A stretch of 64,000 nt of DNA from JAIBBV01 sp044347745 (lineage in GTDB: Bacteria; Bdellovibrionota_C; UBA2361; JAFLCA01), in contig JBIKUD010000014.1 in NCBI GenBank assembly GCA_044347745.1, positions 1 through 64,000 of the forward strand, in the 5' to 3' direction. The notes below the pieces were generated by a model that saw only the letters and a program-made list of their open reading frames with translations, was not told the DNA's origin and ran no database searches. This document shows positions 27,716 through 37,600 of the stretch, one piece after another (within the stretch, counting starts at the first letter, position 1; every line of letters starts with the position of its first letter). Both the position numbers and the translations under genes were made by a program.

Positions 27716-28741
27716 CTAAGCCAACATCGTCGCTAGCTCAGGACTCGCCCGCTTAATCGTTTCGGCGACAAGCTGCGGCGAATGGAGACGCATGCATACA
27801 TTTCCCAGCCCTGGACACCTCCTTCGATAACAAGGAGCGCAGCCCACTGGTGAGCTTATAGAAAAAGCTTCCATGCCGTAGGGAGCTACAAGCTCGGCAC
27901 TTGTAGGACCAAAGAGACTTACATAAGGGGTTTTTACTGCGGCAGCAATATGTGCGGGTCCCGAATCAGGGCCCAAACATAGCTGGGCATTATGAATAAC
28001 CGCCACAAGCTCAGGTAGAGAGGTGTTCCCCAACAAATCAATAACCTGGGGAAATTTTTTAACGAGAACCGCTGCCTCTTGACGCGAGTGCGCGTCTCCA
28101 AGGAGTACAACACCAACTTCAGGCTTAAGTTTCAGTTGCTCCAAGACACGTTGATACCCCTCAATTGGCCAACGTTTACTTTGCCAGGAAGCTCCGAGAA
28201 CAAAGACGAGATACCGGCTGGGCAATTTTTCTCTCAGGCTGGCTCCATGAGTATCAAGCGTCACATGAGACAAACCAAAATCTAAATCGCTCGTCGGTGT
28301 AATTCCAATTTGTGAGAGAAACTTCAAATATTGGCTTAACTTCGCACCCTTCTCATTCCAAACGGGAATGGTCTCAGTTTGAAATAGCCAATTTCCCTCT
28401 TTTGAGTCACTTCGATGAAATCCTATCCTGCGTGCTGCACGCGAGATTCGGCAGAGCACGCCAGACTTAAAGTGCCTTTGTAAGTCCAAACAGATATCAA
28501 AGTTTGCCTTCCGAAAAGAAGCGTTGAGAACACGCAAAGAATAAAGTGGTTGTGAGCGGTCGAATTCAAAGATCTCATCAATTTGTGGGTGCAGCGCCAC
28601 AATTGATTTCCACTTAGAATCGATAAGCCATGAGACTTGCGCTTCAGGCATCGCCCGTTTTATTTGCGCCACCAAACTAAGGCCGCGCACTACGTCTCCT
28701 AAGGCACCCATGAGCACGATTAAGATACGCGGAGCTTTCAT
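27716..28741 (-). CDS. GT9 heptosyltransferase-like protein
   Basis: This 341-residue family 9 glycosyltransferase should transfer ADP-heptose to the LPS core. The N-terminal ILIVLMGALGDVVRGLS and the C-terminal CLGPDSGPAHIAAA, followed by FGPTS, are diagnostic. A C-terminal cysteine cluster (GCAPCYRRRCPG) is shared with WaaF/WaaQ-type enzymes. It overlaps the Kdo-kinase-like gene by 4 bases. WaaC versus WaaQ assignment is not possible by eye. Confidence 0.88.
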   Translation of the reverse strand: MKAPRILIVLMGALGDVVRGLSLVAQIKRAMPEAQVSWLIDSKWKSIVALHPQIDEIFEFDRSQPLYSLRVLNASFRKANFDICLDLQRHFKSGVLCRISRAARRIGFHRSDSKEGNWLFQTETIPVWNEKGAKLSQYLKFLSQIGITPTSDLDFGLSHVTLDTHGASLREKLPSRYLVFVLGASWQSKRWPIEGYQRVLEQLKLKPEVGVVLLGDAHSRQEAAVLVKKFPQVIDLLGNTSLPELVAVIHNAQLCLGPDSGPAHIAAAVKTPYVSLFGPTSAELVAPYGMEAFSISSPVGCAPCYRRRCPGLGNVCMRLHSPQLVAETIKRASPELATMLA

Positions 28742-29457
28742 CGAAGACTCTCTTGCTCAAAACGCTTTCGCAATCCAGCGCTCACAAACTCAGCCAAAAG
28801 TTCTGGAAGCTTATGTTTAATTACCGCCCGACGCCATCGCCTTAAATAAAAGTCACGAAGCTGATGTAAACTTCCCTCCCAATAATGAGCCTTATCAAAA
28901 TCAATCACGGCGACTTGCCCAGTAGGCGCTACTAAAATATTGCCTGGGTGAAGATCAATATGAGTAATACGATTCAAAATTAATTTTTCAAGTGCAGCCA
29001 CCACCTCAGCCAGCACTGGTATCAGGGCATCACTTGGGGTACGCGCCAATTCCATCAAATTTTTATAAGCTTCGAGCTCCCGCGTCACGAGCCAGGTTTG
29101 ATAAATCCATTTGCCCCGATATGCAAATAGAATAGGTTCTGGTGCTTGCACACCAATTTTACGCACGTGCAAAAGCGTATTAAATTCTATTTCAGCGCGA
29201 ATAGGCCCAGTTCGTACAAAGTAGGAATCTACAAACTTACCGAGCAGCCCGCCCCGAGCATAATGTTTCACCACAACAGGCCCAACAGATCTTAAATTCG
29301 CAAATACTGCCGATCGACGCCCCTCCAGGACGCCTTGATGCGCCGGACGTTCTAACTCCATCAAAGTGCATGCATGCTCAAGGGTATCTGGTGTGAGGGA
29401 AGAGAGAGAGGAAATGGTATATCCATTATGCTCACAAACAAACAAAGTGTTCGACAT
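28738..29457 (-). CDS. LPS core kinase, KdkA/WaaP-like
   Basis: This 239-residue protein has the fold of Kdo/heptose kinases. Features are VVVKHYARGGLLG (nucleotide lysine and the RGG loop), ITHIDLHPGNIL as catalytic loop and VIDFDKA as the metal-binding motif. It should add phosphate to Kdo or heptose of the inner core. It lies between two heptosyltransferase genes, overlapping one by 4 bases and following the other by 9 bases, which supports an LPS substrate. No signal or membrane segment is seen. Confidence 0.82.
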   Translation of the reverse strand: MSNTLFVCEHNGYTISSLSSLTPDTLEHACTLMELERPAHQGVLEGRRSAVFANLRSVGPVVVKHYARGGLLGKFVDSYFVRTGPIRAEIEFNTLLHVRKIGVQAPEPILFAYRGKWIYQTWLVTRELEAYKNLMELARTPSDALIPVLAEVVAALEKLILNRITHIDLHPGNILVAPTGQVAVIDFDKAHYWEGSLHQLRDFYLRRWRRAVIKHKLPELLAEFVSAGLRKRFEQESLR

Positions 29458-29466
29458 AGATGCGTC

Positions 29467-30474
29467 CTAACTCATTTTCATCTGGGCCATAGCGGTGACT
29501 GCGACTTCTGCTTTCAATTCGCGCATACAGGCTTCGGTTCCTGTTGGGCAAATCCGACTTCCATGACGCCGACAGGGCTTACACGCCAGATTTTCAACTT
29601 CAATTACTTTGGCATGCTCGTTCTGCCATGGACCAAATCCAAATTGTGGAGATGTTGCGCAAAAAGCCGCTATTGTATTTCGCTTAAACGCTGAGGCAAC
29701 GTGCAGCGCAAAGCTGTCATTACATACAACCCATGAGGCAGCTTTTATAACGGCCATAAACTCGGCAATACTCGTTTGACCTCCTAACGGCAAAAACGAA
29801 GTATCGGCGCAAACTTTCTGACAAACCTCAGCTTCTTGTGCAGCGCCAAGCACTGCTACTACGCGTCCCATTTTACTTAATTCTATGCCAAGTTCTCGAT
29901 ATCGTTCCCAGTGCCAGGCTTTTGTATGCCAGGCACTTCCGGGGACAAGAACCGCAAACTGAGGCACCTTAAGTAGCTCGATAATTTTTGGATTTTCAAT
30001 TTTACTTTGATCGATAAAAAGCCTCAATTCATCTGAAGCATCCGTATTCTGCGCCACAGTCTGTAATAGACTAAGGTTTCGCTGCACCTCATGCCCACCA
30101 GTGTTTCTGGTTACACGGTGTGTGTATAAAAATGAGGCTCGTGCTTCACGAAAGCCGATGCGGGTTGGAATCCCTGTGAGCCAAAGCAGCACAGAAGTAC
30201 GTAACGAGCGATGTAAGGAATACACCCTATCAAACGCATGGGCCGCGATTTGGTGCCGCATCCGGAGCAAACCCCAGATTCCTGCGGAACTGCCGCGCTT
30301 ATCGAATATAATGGTGCCTGACAAATGAGGGTCAGCAGCAACAACCTGCACCCCAAGGCGGGTTCCCATAAACCAAATTTCAGCCTGAGGATACAGCGCC
30401 CGCAGCCGCGCTATCACCGGGGTTGAGAGCACCACATCGCCTAAAAAGCTTGTTTGAACAAGCAAAATTTTCAC
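29467..30474 (-). CDS. waaF: ADP-heptose:LPS heptosyltransferase (WaaF-like)
   Basis: This 335-residue GT9 enzyme starts MKILLVQTSFLGDVVLSTP, the WaaF-type N-terminus. It carries VPGSAWHTKAWHWERY, the nucleotide-sugar region VCNDSFALHVASAF, and a C-terminal cysteine-containing segment ACKPCRRHG typical of WaaF. It adds the second heptose to the core. The ATG overlaps the epimerase stop as a 4-base ATGA, so the core genes form one operon. Confidence 0.9.
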   Translation of the reverse strand: MKILLVQTSFLGDVVLSTPVIARLRALYPQAEIWFMGTRLGVQVVAADPHLSGTIIFDKRGSSAGIWGLLRMRHQIAAHAFDRVYSLHRSLRTSVLLWLTGIPTRIGFREARASFLYTHRVTRNTGGHEVQRNLSLLQTVAQNTDASDELRLFIDQSKIENPKIIELLKVPQFAVLVPGSAWHTKAWHWERYRELGIELSKMGRVVAVLGAAQEAEVCQKVCADTSFLPLGGQTSIAEFMAVIKAASWVVCNDSFALHVASAFKRNTIAAFCATSPQFGFGPWQNEHAKVIEVENLACKPCRRHGSRICPTGTEACMRELKAEVAVTAMAQMKMS

Positions 30475-31415
30475 GCGCTTACAATCTCTTTCATCCAGGC
30501 AATTTCTCGCGCAATCCCATCTTCAAGGCTCACTGAAGGTTTAAACCCTAAGTCAGATTGAGCCTTGCTCGTATCAGCGCTTGTTTTTCGGGCATCACCG
30601 AGTTGCTTTTCCATGCGCAAGACGCGTAATGGCCCGATGTGGCGCTCAAACACTTGCAGCACCTGATTTACGGTAGATTGTGTACCCCCACCGAGGTTGT
30701 AAATTGCTCCATGGGCAGCTCGATCAACACAGCGCATGTTTGCTGCAACGATGTCATCAATATAGGTAAAGTCTCGGCTCTGTTCCCCATCCCCATAGAC
30801 TACTATCTCTTCACCACGCAAAGCTGCTTTGGCAAATCGATGGAATGCCATATCGGGGCGCTGGCGAGGTCCATACACAGTAAAATAACGCAGAGAGACC
30901 GTCGGCAAACCATATTGACTCGCATACAACGACATCAAATGTTCCGCCGCTAATTTAGTGACCCCATACGGACTTACTGGCTGTGGCACCAAGGTCTCTC
31001 TTGTTGGATACGTTTCAGCATTTCCATATACAGAGCTACTTGAGGCATACACGATGCGCTTAAGGTGCTTGGCCTTAAGGCAAGCTTCCAATAGTTTTTG
31101 GGTGCTTAGAATATTGTGCTCGCAATAGCTTCCAAAATATTCGCCCCAACTTGCCCGCACTCCAGCTTGTGCTGCCTGATGAAACACCACTTCGGCGCCA
31201 TCAAGTAAGCGAGGCAAATCGGCCTGCATCAAAGAGGCATCCAAGAGCGAAAACTTAGGGTGCGTAAGTGCCCCTTTTAAGTTTCTTAATTTATCTTCCT
31301 TCGGATAATACGGGACAAAACAATCTATTCCTCGTACCGTGGCCCCTTGTGCAAGCAAGGAGTCGCACAGGGTTGATCCAATAAATCCGGCTGCGCCGGT
31401 GACTACACACAACAT
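30471..31415 (-). CDS. NAD-dependent sugar-nucleotide epimerase
   Basis: This 314-residue extended short-chain dehydrogenase has the NAD-binding GAAGFIGS, the catalytic Ser in SSSSVYG and Tyr-Lys in YGVTK. Overall similarity is to UDP-glucose/UDP-glucuronate 4-epimerases. The phrase RYFTVYGPRQRPDMA is typical of UDP-glucuronate 4-epimerase-like enzymes. It is first in the LPS core operon and presumably makes a core or O-chain sugar. Confidence 0.85.
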   Translation of the reverse strand: MLCVVTGAAGFIGSTLCDSLLAQGATVRGIDCFVPYYPKEDKLRNLKGALTHPKFSLLDASLMQADLPRLLDGAEVVFHQAAQAGVRASWGEYFGSYCEHNILSTQKLLEACLKAKHLKRIVYASSSSVYGNAETYPTRETLVPQPVSPYGVTKLAAEHLMSLYASQYGLPTVSLRYFTVYGPRQRPDMAFHRFAKAALRGEEIVVYGDGEQSRDFTYIDDIVAANMRCVDRAAHGAIYNLGGGTQSTVNQVLQVFERHIGPLRVLRMEKQLGDARKTSADTSKAQSDLGFKPSVSLEDGIAREIAWMKEIVSA

Positions 31416-31588
31416 AAGCTCGTGCTTTAAAGGAGGTTCCAGGGCACTTTACGTACTTCATTTGCCCAAGAACTTGAGTAGATGTAGACAATATATGGAA
31501 AACACTCAGGAAACAACCTCACGAACCGAGCCAAATCAGGTTTAAGGAGTTTAGGTAAAAGAGCCGAAATAATATCCAGTGAATCCGC

Positions 31589-33004
31589 ATGAATAACGCC
31601 AGGCCTCGTATCCCAAGAATAGCCCTCTTAAGCCCGCACGAAGATGAGCGGCCTGCGACTCTTGCGCTCTTTCAACGACATGAATTTAGCCTACGGACAG
31701 TTTCCGATTTAGCTGCCATCGAAGATTTAGTGGCCGAAGAAGAAGCTCCGTTTGACTGCGTGGTAATTCCACCCAAAACCCAGACAAACCAAAACGCTGT
31801 GGGCTTATTGTTACAACTAAAGACCCACGAAAAGTTGAAAGACGTGCCTACGTTGGCTCTTTGCCATGCTAAAGACAAAAGCACCCTTCACACGCTCTAT
31901 GGCGCGGGGCTCGATGTCGCCTTGCTTGAACCCTTCGACCCCGATCATCTATACCAACAAATTCTTTCGCTCTGCCGCCAACGACAGAACTATGTCGAAC
32001 TGATCCGCACCCATTACGAAGACACTGGCATGCGCCAGTCTCTGATTAATGCATTTAATGCCATTCGTGAGGGGGTAATTATATTAGATGCTGATCAAGA
32101 ACTCATGTTTATTAATAGCACCGGGGCAACTCTGTTGGGCATAAAGCCCTCACACACACTCGAACAGGTGCAAACTCTCATCACCCAATTTAAAGCACTT
32201 GTGGTGAAGCACGAAAACTCGGTGCAAGCTCAGCAACGAAACAAATCATCTGCAACCGAAGTTTCGCAGTTTTCAAATTTAATTCAGCGCCTCGACGGGC
32301 GTAGTTTTAAGGCTGAAGTGCGAGTCACTCTATTGTATGGCGATCAGAACCAGGTGATTGGCTCTTCCATTGCGCTCAGCGACTTAAGCGGCATACTGCA
32401 ACTTTCTCAATTACTCATTCAAGCACAAAGAACGCGAACCTTGGCGTTACTTACGGGAGCAGGCTGCCTCCAACTCCTCGGGAATAATTCAACACTTAAT
32501 CCGCTTCAAATGCTCGAGGAACAGCTAGAAAAAAGCCAAGCGGCCGCCTCAGTGGGCGACACTATGAGCTATCTTTTAGAATTGCTGGATGTAGTTATAT
32601 TGCCCGGTGTTGAGGTAAAAATTAAAGCACGTGGAGACTGGATGGTTGCAGTTAGGCCGGCAGATCTCTTCCAGCTCCTTGGAAACATCACGCTTTTGGC
32701 GGTAGAAAACGCAATTTTAGGCGGAGAAATAGTACTCGATGTTGAAGATAGTGAGCCACGGGTGCTCAAAATTATCGTACTTTCGCGCGCGGAAAGTAGA
32801 ATTAGATTTCTTCAAGACGATCTTGTTTCACAGATAATTGACGGAAGCTTAAGTCATGTGCGCGGCGAGCAACAACAAAAGGTAAGCCAAACTTTCACAA
32901 CAGCTCAGCGCATTGCGAGTCGCTACCGTGGCACCGTGCTGGTTGAACGTGCTTCAGAGTTGGAACTGAAAGTAAGTGTGGATTTGCCACTTCTTGGGCT
33001 CTAG
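31589..33004 (+). CDS. degenerate receiver-PAS-histidine-kinase-like protein
   Basis: This 471-residue cytoplasmic protein keeps the order of a two-component hybrid but lacks catalytic residues. Receiver-like part (about 8-130): the phospho-acceptor position reads FDCVVIPP, with Pro replacing Asp, and the usual Lys-Pro-Phe is LLEPF. PAS domain: about 150-275 (EGVIILDADQELMFINSTG). Kinase-like part: about 290-470. The H-box region GAGCLQLLGN has no His, an N-box-like LLGNITLLAVENA remains, and no DxGxG box is seen. It probably acts as a scaffold or allosteric sensor. It converges on the FHA gene. Confidence 0.7.
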   Translation: MNNARPRIPRIALLSPHEDERPATLALFQRHEFSLRTVSDLAAIEDLVAEEEAPFDCVVIPPKTQTNQNAVGLLLQLKTHEKLKDVPTLALCHAKDKSTLHTLYGAGLDVALLEPFDPDHLYQQILSLCRQRQNYVELIRTHYEDTGMRQSLINAFNAIREGVIILDADQELMFINSTGATLLGIKPSHTLEQVQTLITQFKALVVKHENSVQAQQRNKSSATEVSQFSNLIQRLDGRSFKAEVRVTLLYGDQNQVIGSSIALSDLSGILQLSQLLIQAQRTRTLALLTGAGCLQLLGNNSTLNPLQMLEEQLEKSQAAASVGDTMSYLLELLDVVILPGVEVKIKARGDWMVAVRPADLFQLLGNITLLAVENAILGGEIVLDVEDSEPRVLKIIVLSRAESRIRFLQDDLVSQIIDGSLSHVRGEQQQKVSQTFTTAQRIASRYRGTVLVERASELELKVSVDLPLLGL

Positions 33005-33036
33005 CCAGTTCGTACACCCTCCCGCCTTCGCACAAG

Positions 33037-33140
33037 GCTACGGCGGACAAGCACTCGGTCCCCTCGCCTCGTCTGAACGCATTTTGCCGACGAACAAAAA
33101 CAGGAGAATACTCAGCTCCACTCATGACTTTGGCAAAACT
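33037..33140 (-). repeat. dispersed noncoding repeat, copy B
   Basis: The 33-base core at 33065-33097 (minus strand) matches copy C in about 30 of 33 bases. A second conserved block, GACTTTGGCAAAACT on the plus strand, lies at 33126-33140, as in copy C. TTTTGCC (33082-33088) can pair with GGCAAAA (33132-33138), and TCGTC with GACGA flanks the core. It fills the space between two convergent genes. Confidence 0.7.
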
Positions 33141-33156
33141 GACTTCTTTTGGTGAA

Positions 33157-34191
33157 CTAACCGAGGACCCACCAGACGACAAGCACCAACAACGTCACCA
33201 CCAAAAGCCCACCGATAATCAAGATAACTTTATCTTCAAGAGCCTCAAGAGATACGCCGCGGGACTGGTCATCTTCATCATACACCTGCCCAGGACGACG
33301 ATCATAACGGGCAGTGTTGTGACCGAACGAACGAGGATCTATGGACTGTGTTTCCTCTAGCTTGCCGGTATCCTCAATTTGTCCAAAAGGCATTCTGCTT
33401 TGTACTTTTCCGGCGTTAAGGCTATCCGACTCTCCATTTCCCCACTCTCGCACTGAGGTCAGTTTGGAGGTCTGCTCAACTGCTTTCGCAATACTTCCCG
33501 GGTCCCGCTGCGGAGTACCTGGCACGGCCCCTTGCACCCGACGCTCTGACGAACTCGGATCGCTAAATAAAATGGTATACTGTCCTACCCGAATCTCATC
33601 GCTATCTTTTAAGGCAACAAGTTCTGCCATTTCGCGATCATTAATCTGAACTTTTTGTTCATGCGCCAACCCGAAGGCACAAATCCGCTCACCACGACGC
33701 TCAATAACTAACGTCGGTAGTTCAGCAAGGTCGCCGTCGAGCGCTAAATCTGCACGCGATCCACCAACCACAAGTGCGCGGCCATATTCTGGCACTGACA
33801 CTTCTTTGGCAAACTCACCCTTCGCAAAAACGATTAACGCGCGTCCACCCAGGCTGGTATTTTGGGAGCCGAAAGATCCGGAAGATTTTTCAGTTATTCT
33901 TAAAACTGAATCAGCCAATTGCAGCAAGTCGCCATCACGCACGATGCGCCAGCCCTCGCTCTTCACTTTTACTCCGTTATGCCAGGTGCCGTTGGTACTT
34001 CCTAAGTCCTTAAACAGCCACTGTTCACGACCGCAGAAAAAAAGGCCGTGCTGCCGAGACACAGCAGAGTTATCAACCGTTAATCCACCATCTCCCGGCT
34101 CTCTTCCAATAAAAACCTCAGCACTCTCAACCACCCCAAGCGGGCTTAAGGTTCCATCAGGTCCAAGGAGCTCTAACGCTAGCTGCTTCAT
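33157..34191 (-). CDS. tail-anchored protein with two FHA-like domains
   Basis: The N-terminal FHA domain (about 5-105 from ATG 34191) has FIGREPGDGG, SRQHG and LGSTNGTW, so it should bind phosphothreonine. A second FHA-like fold follows (about 120-215), lacking the key Arg/Ser. A long disordered linker leads to one C-terminal membrane segment (VILIIGGLLVVTLLVLVVWW) with only three residues after it. The start is uncertain; the frame also opens at ATG 34248 and TTG 34335. It ends the export operon. It differs from SctD, which has a large periplasmic part after its FHA and membrane segment. It may read phosphorylation by the window's kinases. Confidence 0.75.
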   Translation of the reverse strand: MKQLALELLGPDGTLSPLGVVESAEVFIGREPGDGGLTVDNSAVSRQHGLFFCGREQWLFKDLGSTNGTWHNGVKVKSEGWRIVRDGDLLQLADSVLRITEKSSGSFGSQNTSLGGRALIVFAKGEFAKEVSVPEYGRALVVGGSRADLALDGDLAELPTLVIERRGERICAFGLAHEQKVQINDREMAELVALKDSDEIRVGQYTILFSDPSSSERRVQGAVPGTPQRDPGSIAKAVEQTSKLTSVREWGNGESDSLNAGKVQSRMPFGQIEDTGKLEETQSIDPRSFGHNTARYDRRPGQVYDEDDQSRGVSLEALEDKVILIIGGLLVVTLLVLVVWWVLG

Positions 34192-34349
34192 GTCTGGCTC
34201 AAATAAATACGACTCTGGTTCGCTATATACAGAATAAGCTGAAATCATGAATAAAATCCCACACAAAGCCTGCCTGAGCAATAGTGCAACATCTATACCA
34301 GGGGTGAACGAGGAGGCAGCAACAGATGGAACCAAGCCTTATTTTATCA

Positions 34350-34625
34350 CTAAGGACGCGGCTTTACCTGACCAGAAAGTGTCGTGAGTGAAGAAAACAG
34401 CACAGCCACTGCCCGATACAACTCAGGTGGAATAATATCGTCAACTTCGTAATGCTTGAGCGCCTGCGCCAAGGTCTCATTCTCGACCACAGGGACACCA
34501 TAACGGCGAGCAATGCGCACAACTTCGTCAGCCTCAAATGACTCGCCATGTACTCCAATAGTCGGCGCCCCATCAGTGGGCTGATAGCTAAGTCCAATTG
34601 CCCGTCGATATTCTGACCGTTTCAT
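34350..34625 (-). CDS. stand-alone SctU/FlhB C-terminal domain (FlhX-like)
   Basis: All 91 residues match the cytoplasmic switch domain of SctU/FlhB: AIGLSYQPTDGAPTIGVHG, ARRYGVPVVENETLAQAL and IIPPELYRAVAVLF. In the full-length protein this part follows the self-cleaved NPTH motif, where the strand begins xxxAIGxxY. Here it begins MKRSEYRRAIG, so no NPTH is present. The ATG overlaps the kinase-gene stop by 4 bases. Because the membrane partner at 37825-38607 lacks exactly this domain, the two probably assemble in trans. Alternatively it is a YlqH/FlhX-type paralogue serving another FlhB. Confidence 0.85.
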   Translation of the reverse strand: MKRSEYRRAIGLSYQPTDGAPTIGVHGESFEADEVVRIARRYGVPVVENETLAQALKHYEVDDIIPPELYRAVAVLFSSLTTLSGQVKPRP

Positions 34626-37600
34626 CGTTTCGCCTCACCAAGCATATGGGGCCCACGTTTTTCAACGAGGTGTAAGCGCGGCAAATCTCGCGCCGACCGT
34701 GTAGCGTCTTGGCCTTCAGTTTGTACCTCTTTGCTCAAAGTGGGAAAAGCGCGGCGCACGGCAACCTGGAGAGCCCAGACACTGACAGGGCGCTCAAGAA
34801 TAAAGAGAAGCTGGTGAGCGCCTAAGATAGTGGACCACTTTTCAAGATCATTACAAAGGCAAAACACTCGCGATTCAGGTGAAACCGAACGGACTTGCGC
34901 AACAAGAGAATTGGCATCCCCTGATACCGAGTCGAGGTCGAGCACAATCAGCTGCGGTTGAGGCGAAAGCGCACTAACCGAGGGGATAAGTGTACCCTGT
35001 TCGGCTAACGTAACCGATTTAAACCCAGAGGTTTTGAGTAGCGATTCAATACTCTCGCGCTCTTCAGTTTCGTGCACACACAAGAGTGCTTGCCGGATTT
35101 TTTCTGGTACTGGAGCATCCTCTGCATGCGGCGCCACACCGAGCGCAGCAAAAGGCAAATAAATACTAAAGATAGAACCCTCACCAGCGGTGCTGCTCAC
35201 CGTAATGGCACCTTCATGGCTCTTAATAATTGAATACGCCGTAGAAAGGCCGAGTCCTGAACCACTAAATCCAATTCCAGTTCTGGCATCAACATTTTTG
35301 GTGGTAAAAAATGGCTCAAAACAACGGGACTGCTTCTCAGCGTCCATCCCTCTGCCGTTGTCCTGCACATCAAGACGCACGTATTCTCCTGGCGCAAGAT
35401 CGGGGTCAACTTCGCCTGCAGCAAGTCGTACTTTCTGAGAAGCCAAGCGCACCTGCGGATTAGCCCGCCCTTCGAGCGCTTCCTTGGCATTTAAGAGCAA
35501 ATTCGTCAGCACATGCTGCATTTTGCTTACATCAGCACGCACCTCAGCCAGCTCATCATTCAGTCGCATTTCTAGTTCAACGCCAGGCCCAAGCACAGAG
35601 CGATATAAATCGGCTGAATCTCGCACTAACCGTGCTAAAGAAATCTGAGCTTTTGCAGCCGGTCCAGGCATAGAAAAACTTAAAAGCTGCTTGATGAGCG
35701 AGGCCCCTTTATTTGCTGCCTCTACAATCATGCGCGACGACGGCAGCAGCGGGGATCCTTTGGGCAACTGCATTTCAATCAGCGAAGCTTGGCCCATGAC
35801 CGCTTGCAACATGTTGTTAAAATTGTGGGCAACACCTGAGGCGAGAAGACCTGCAACACGCATCTTTTCAGCTTCAGAAATCTTAGCTTCAAAACGCCTG
35901 GATAAAATAACTGCCGCAATTTCGGCCGCCATGCTCGCCAGCCCAGAGATTTTGCGCTGTAATAAAAACGACGAGGGGAAGGCAGGTTCTACGATAAGCA
36001 ATCCCACCACCTGGCCCAAAGAGACTAACGGTACCAGCACAAAAAGCCCCAGTTTAAGGCGCTTCAGAAGTCGTGTAAGACGACCACACTCGAATTCTTG
36101 ACCAGCTTTGACTACCACCGGTTGTTTTTTCTGCAACGCTTCACTGAGGAGTTCAAAAGACTCGGAAAGGTCTATATGAAGTCCGGTAAGTCGCGCCCGT
36201 ATACCAGGACCAAAGCCGGCTTGGCCCACAAGATGAGTTCCTTGCTCATTCAATACACCGAGCCACATGCGCTTACAGGCAAGTTCGCCCTGCACAATAG
36301 GAAAAGCATGTTCAGCAATTTGCTTTGGACTACTGTGCTTAGTGAGTTCGTGACTCAATCGATACAATGCGCCAAGGGTGCTTACTTGCCGCTTTTCAGA
36401 TAGATAAGACTCAGCTTGACGCACAGCTAAACAAATTTGGCTGGCGGCAGCCGACACAAGATCGAAGTCTTTGGCCGAATAGCGGTTTGCTTTTTTGCAA
36501 AAAAGCACAAGCGCGCCCTGCACTTCATCTTTCACCAGCAGTGGCATAATAATAGTAGAGCGCAGGCCCTCTTTTCGTGCAATTTCAACCGCTGCGCGAC
36601 TATCTTCTTGCACGTTATTAATCAGCAATCCCTCGCGCTGCATCACGGCCAACCGCACCAAGGAATTTCCACTCAATATCTTAGACACTTCCTCGACGTA
36701 GGTATTTGAGAGTCCCTCAGAGGAAACAAGCTCTAGCTGGTCTTGATCTCGATCATACAAGCAGACAAGTCCCGAATTAGAGTTGGTTGCGCGAATGACC
36801 GCTCGCAAACCACGCAAGGTGACCAGGGCTGGATCCAAATTTACTTGCAAGGCTCGCGATACCTCATACAACGCTTCAATGCGTTTACTCTGGTCAAGCA
36901 CCTCATCTCGGGCTTGATGTTTATCGGTTATATCAAGACCAAACCCCTCCCAGCCTTGAAATGATCCTTGAGCATCAAAGAGGGGCAAGGCCCTAATCAT
37001 GATCCAGCGGTCCGACCCACTCGCCTGATGCTTAATTCGCACTTCCGCCTGAAGTTCGCTTTGCTCATCTTTAAGGGAACGAACAGACCGCATTAATACA
37101 CGGCGATCATGGGCATATATGCATCGCATCCAGACGCTAGAATCATGTAGTAATGATTCCTCCGAAACTCCCAGCATAGTTTGGCAATCACCCGAAACAG
37201 CCACTATCTCTAATAGAGAATTAGTACGCACCATCAAGATGCTGCCGTACTGCACAAGACGAGAATATTGATTCCGCATCTCGCTCAGCTCAGCCTCGAG
37301 CGCTTTACGCTCACTCAGCAGTTTCTCTGCAACTTCGAGACGCTGCTGTTGCGCATACCCCAACACCTCCGCAACAGACTGCATGGTTTGAACTGCTTCA
37401 CGAGTCCAATAGACTGGCCTGCTGCTTGCTAAAAGTTCTATCCACCCACTCAGCGCACCACGAACATAAACTGGAACCACTAGTGCGGCTCGCACCCCTA
37501 AGGCGCGAAGGTAGTCGTGTACTACCGCCTCCGCGCGTAGGCGGGTTTCATCGCTCACGGCAAGTGGTACGGGTAACACCGTACCCCGGCATTTAAGCTG

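Noticed and set aside
35190..36964. Several plus-strand ORFs opposite the histidine kinase
   Set aside because: Low-complexity shadow frames of a well-conserved kinase gene.
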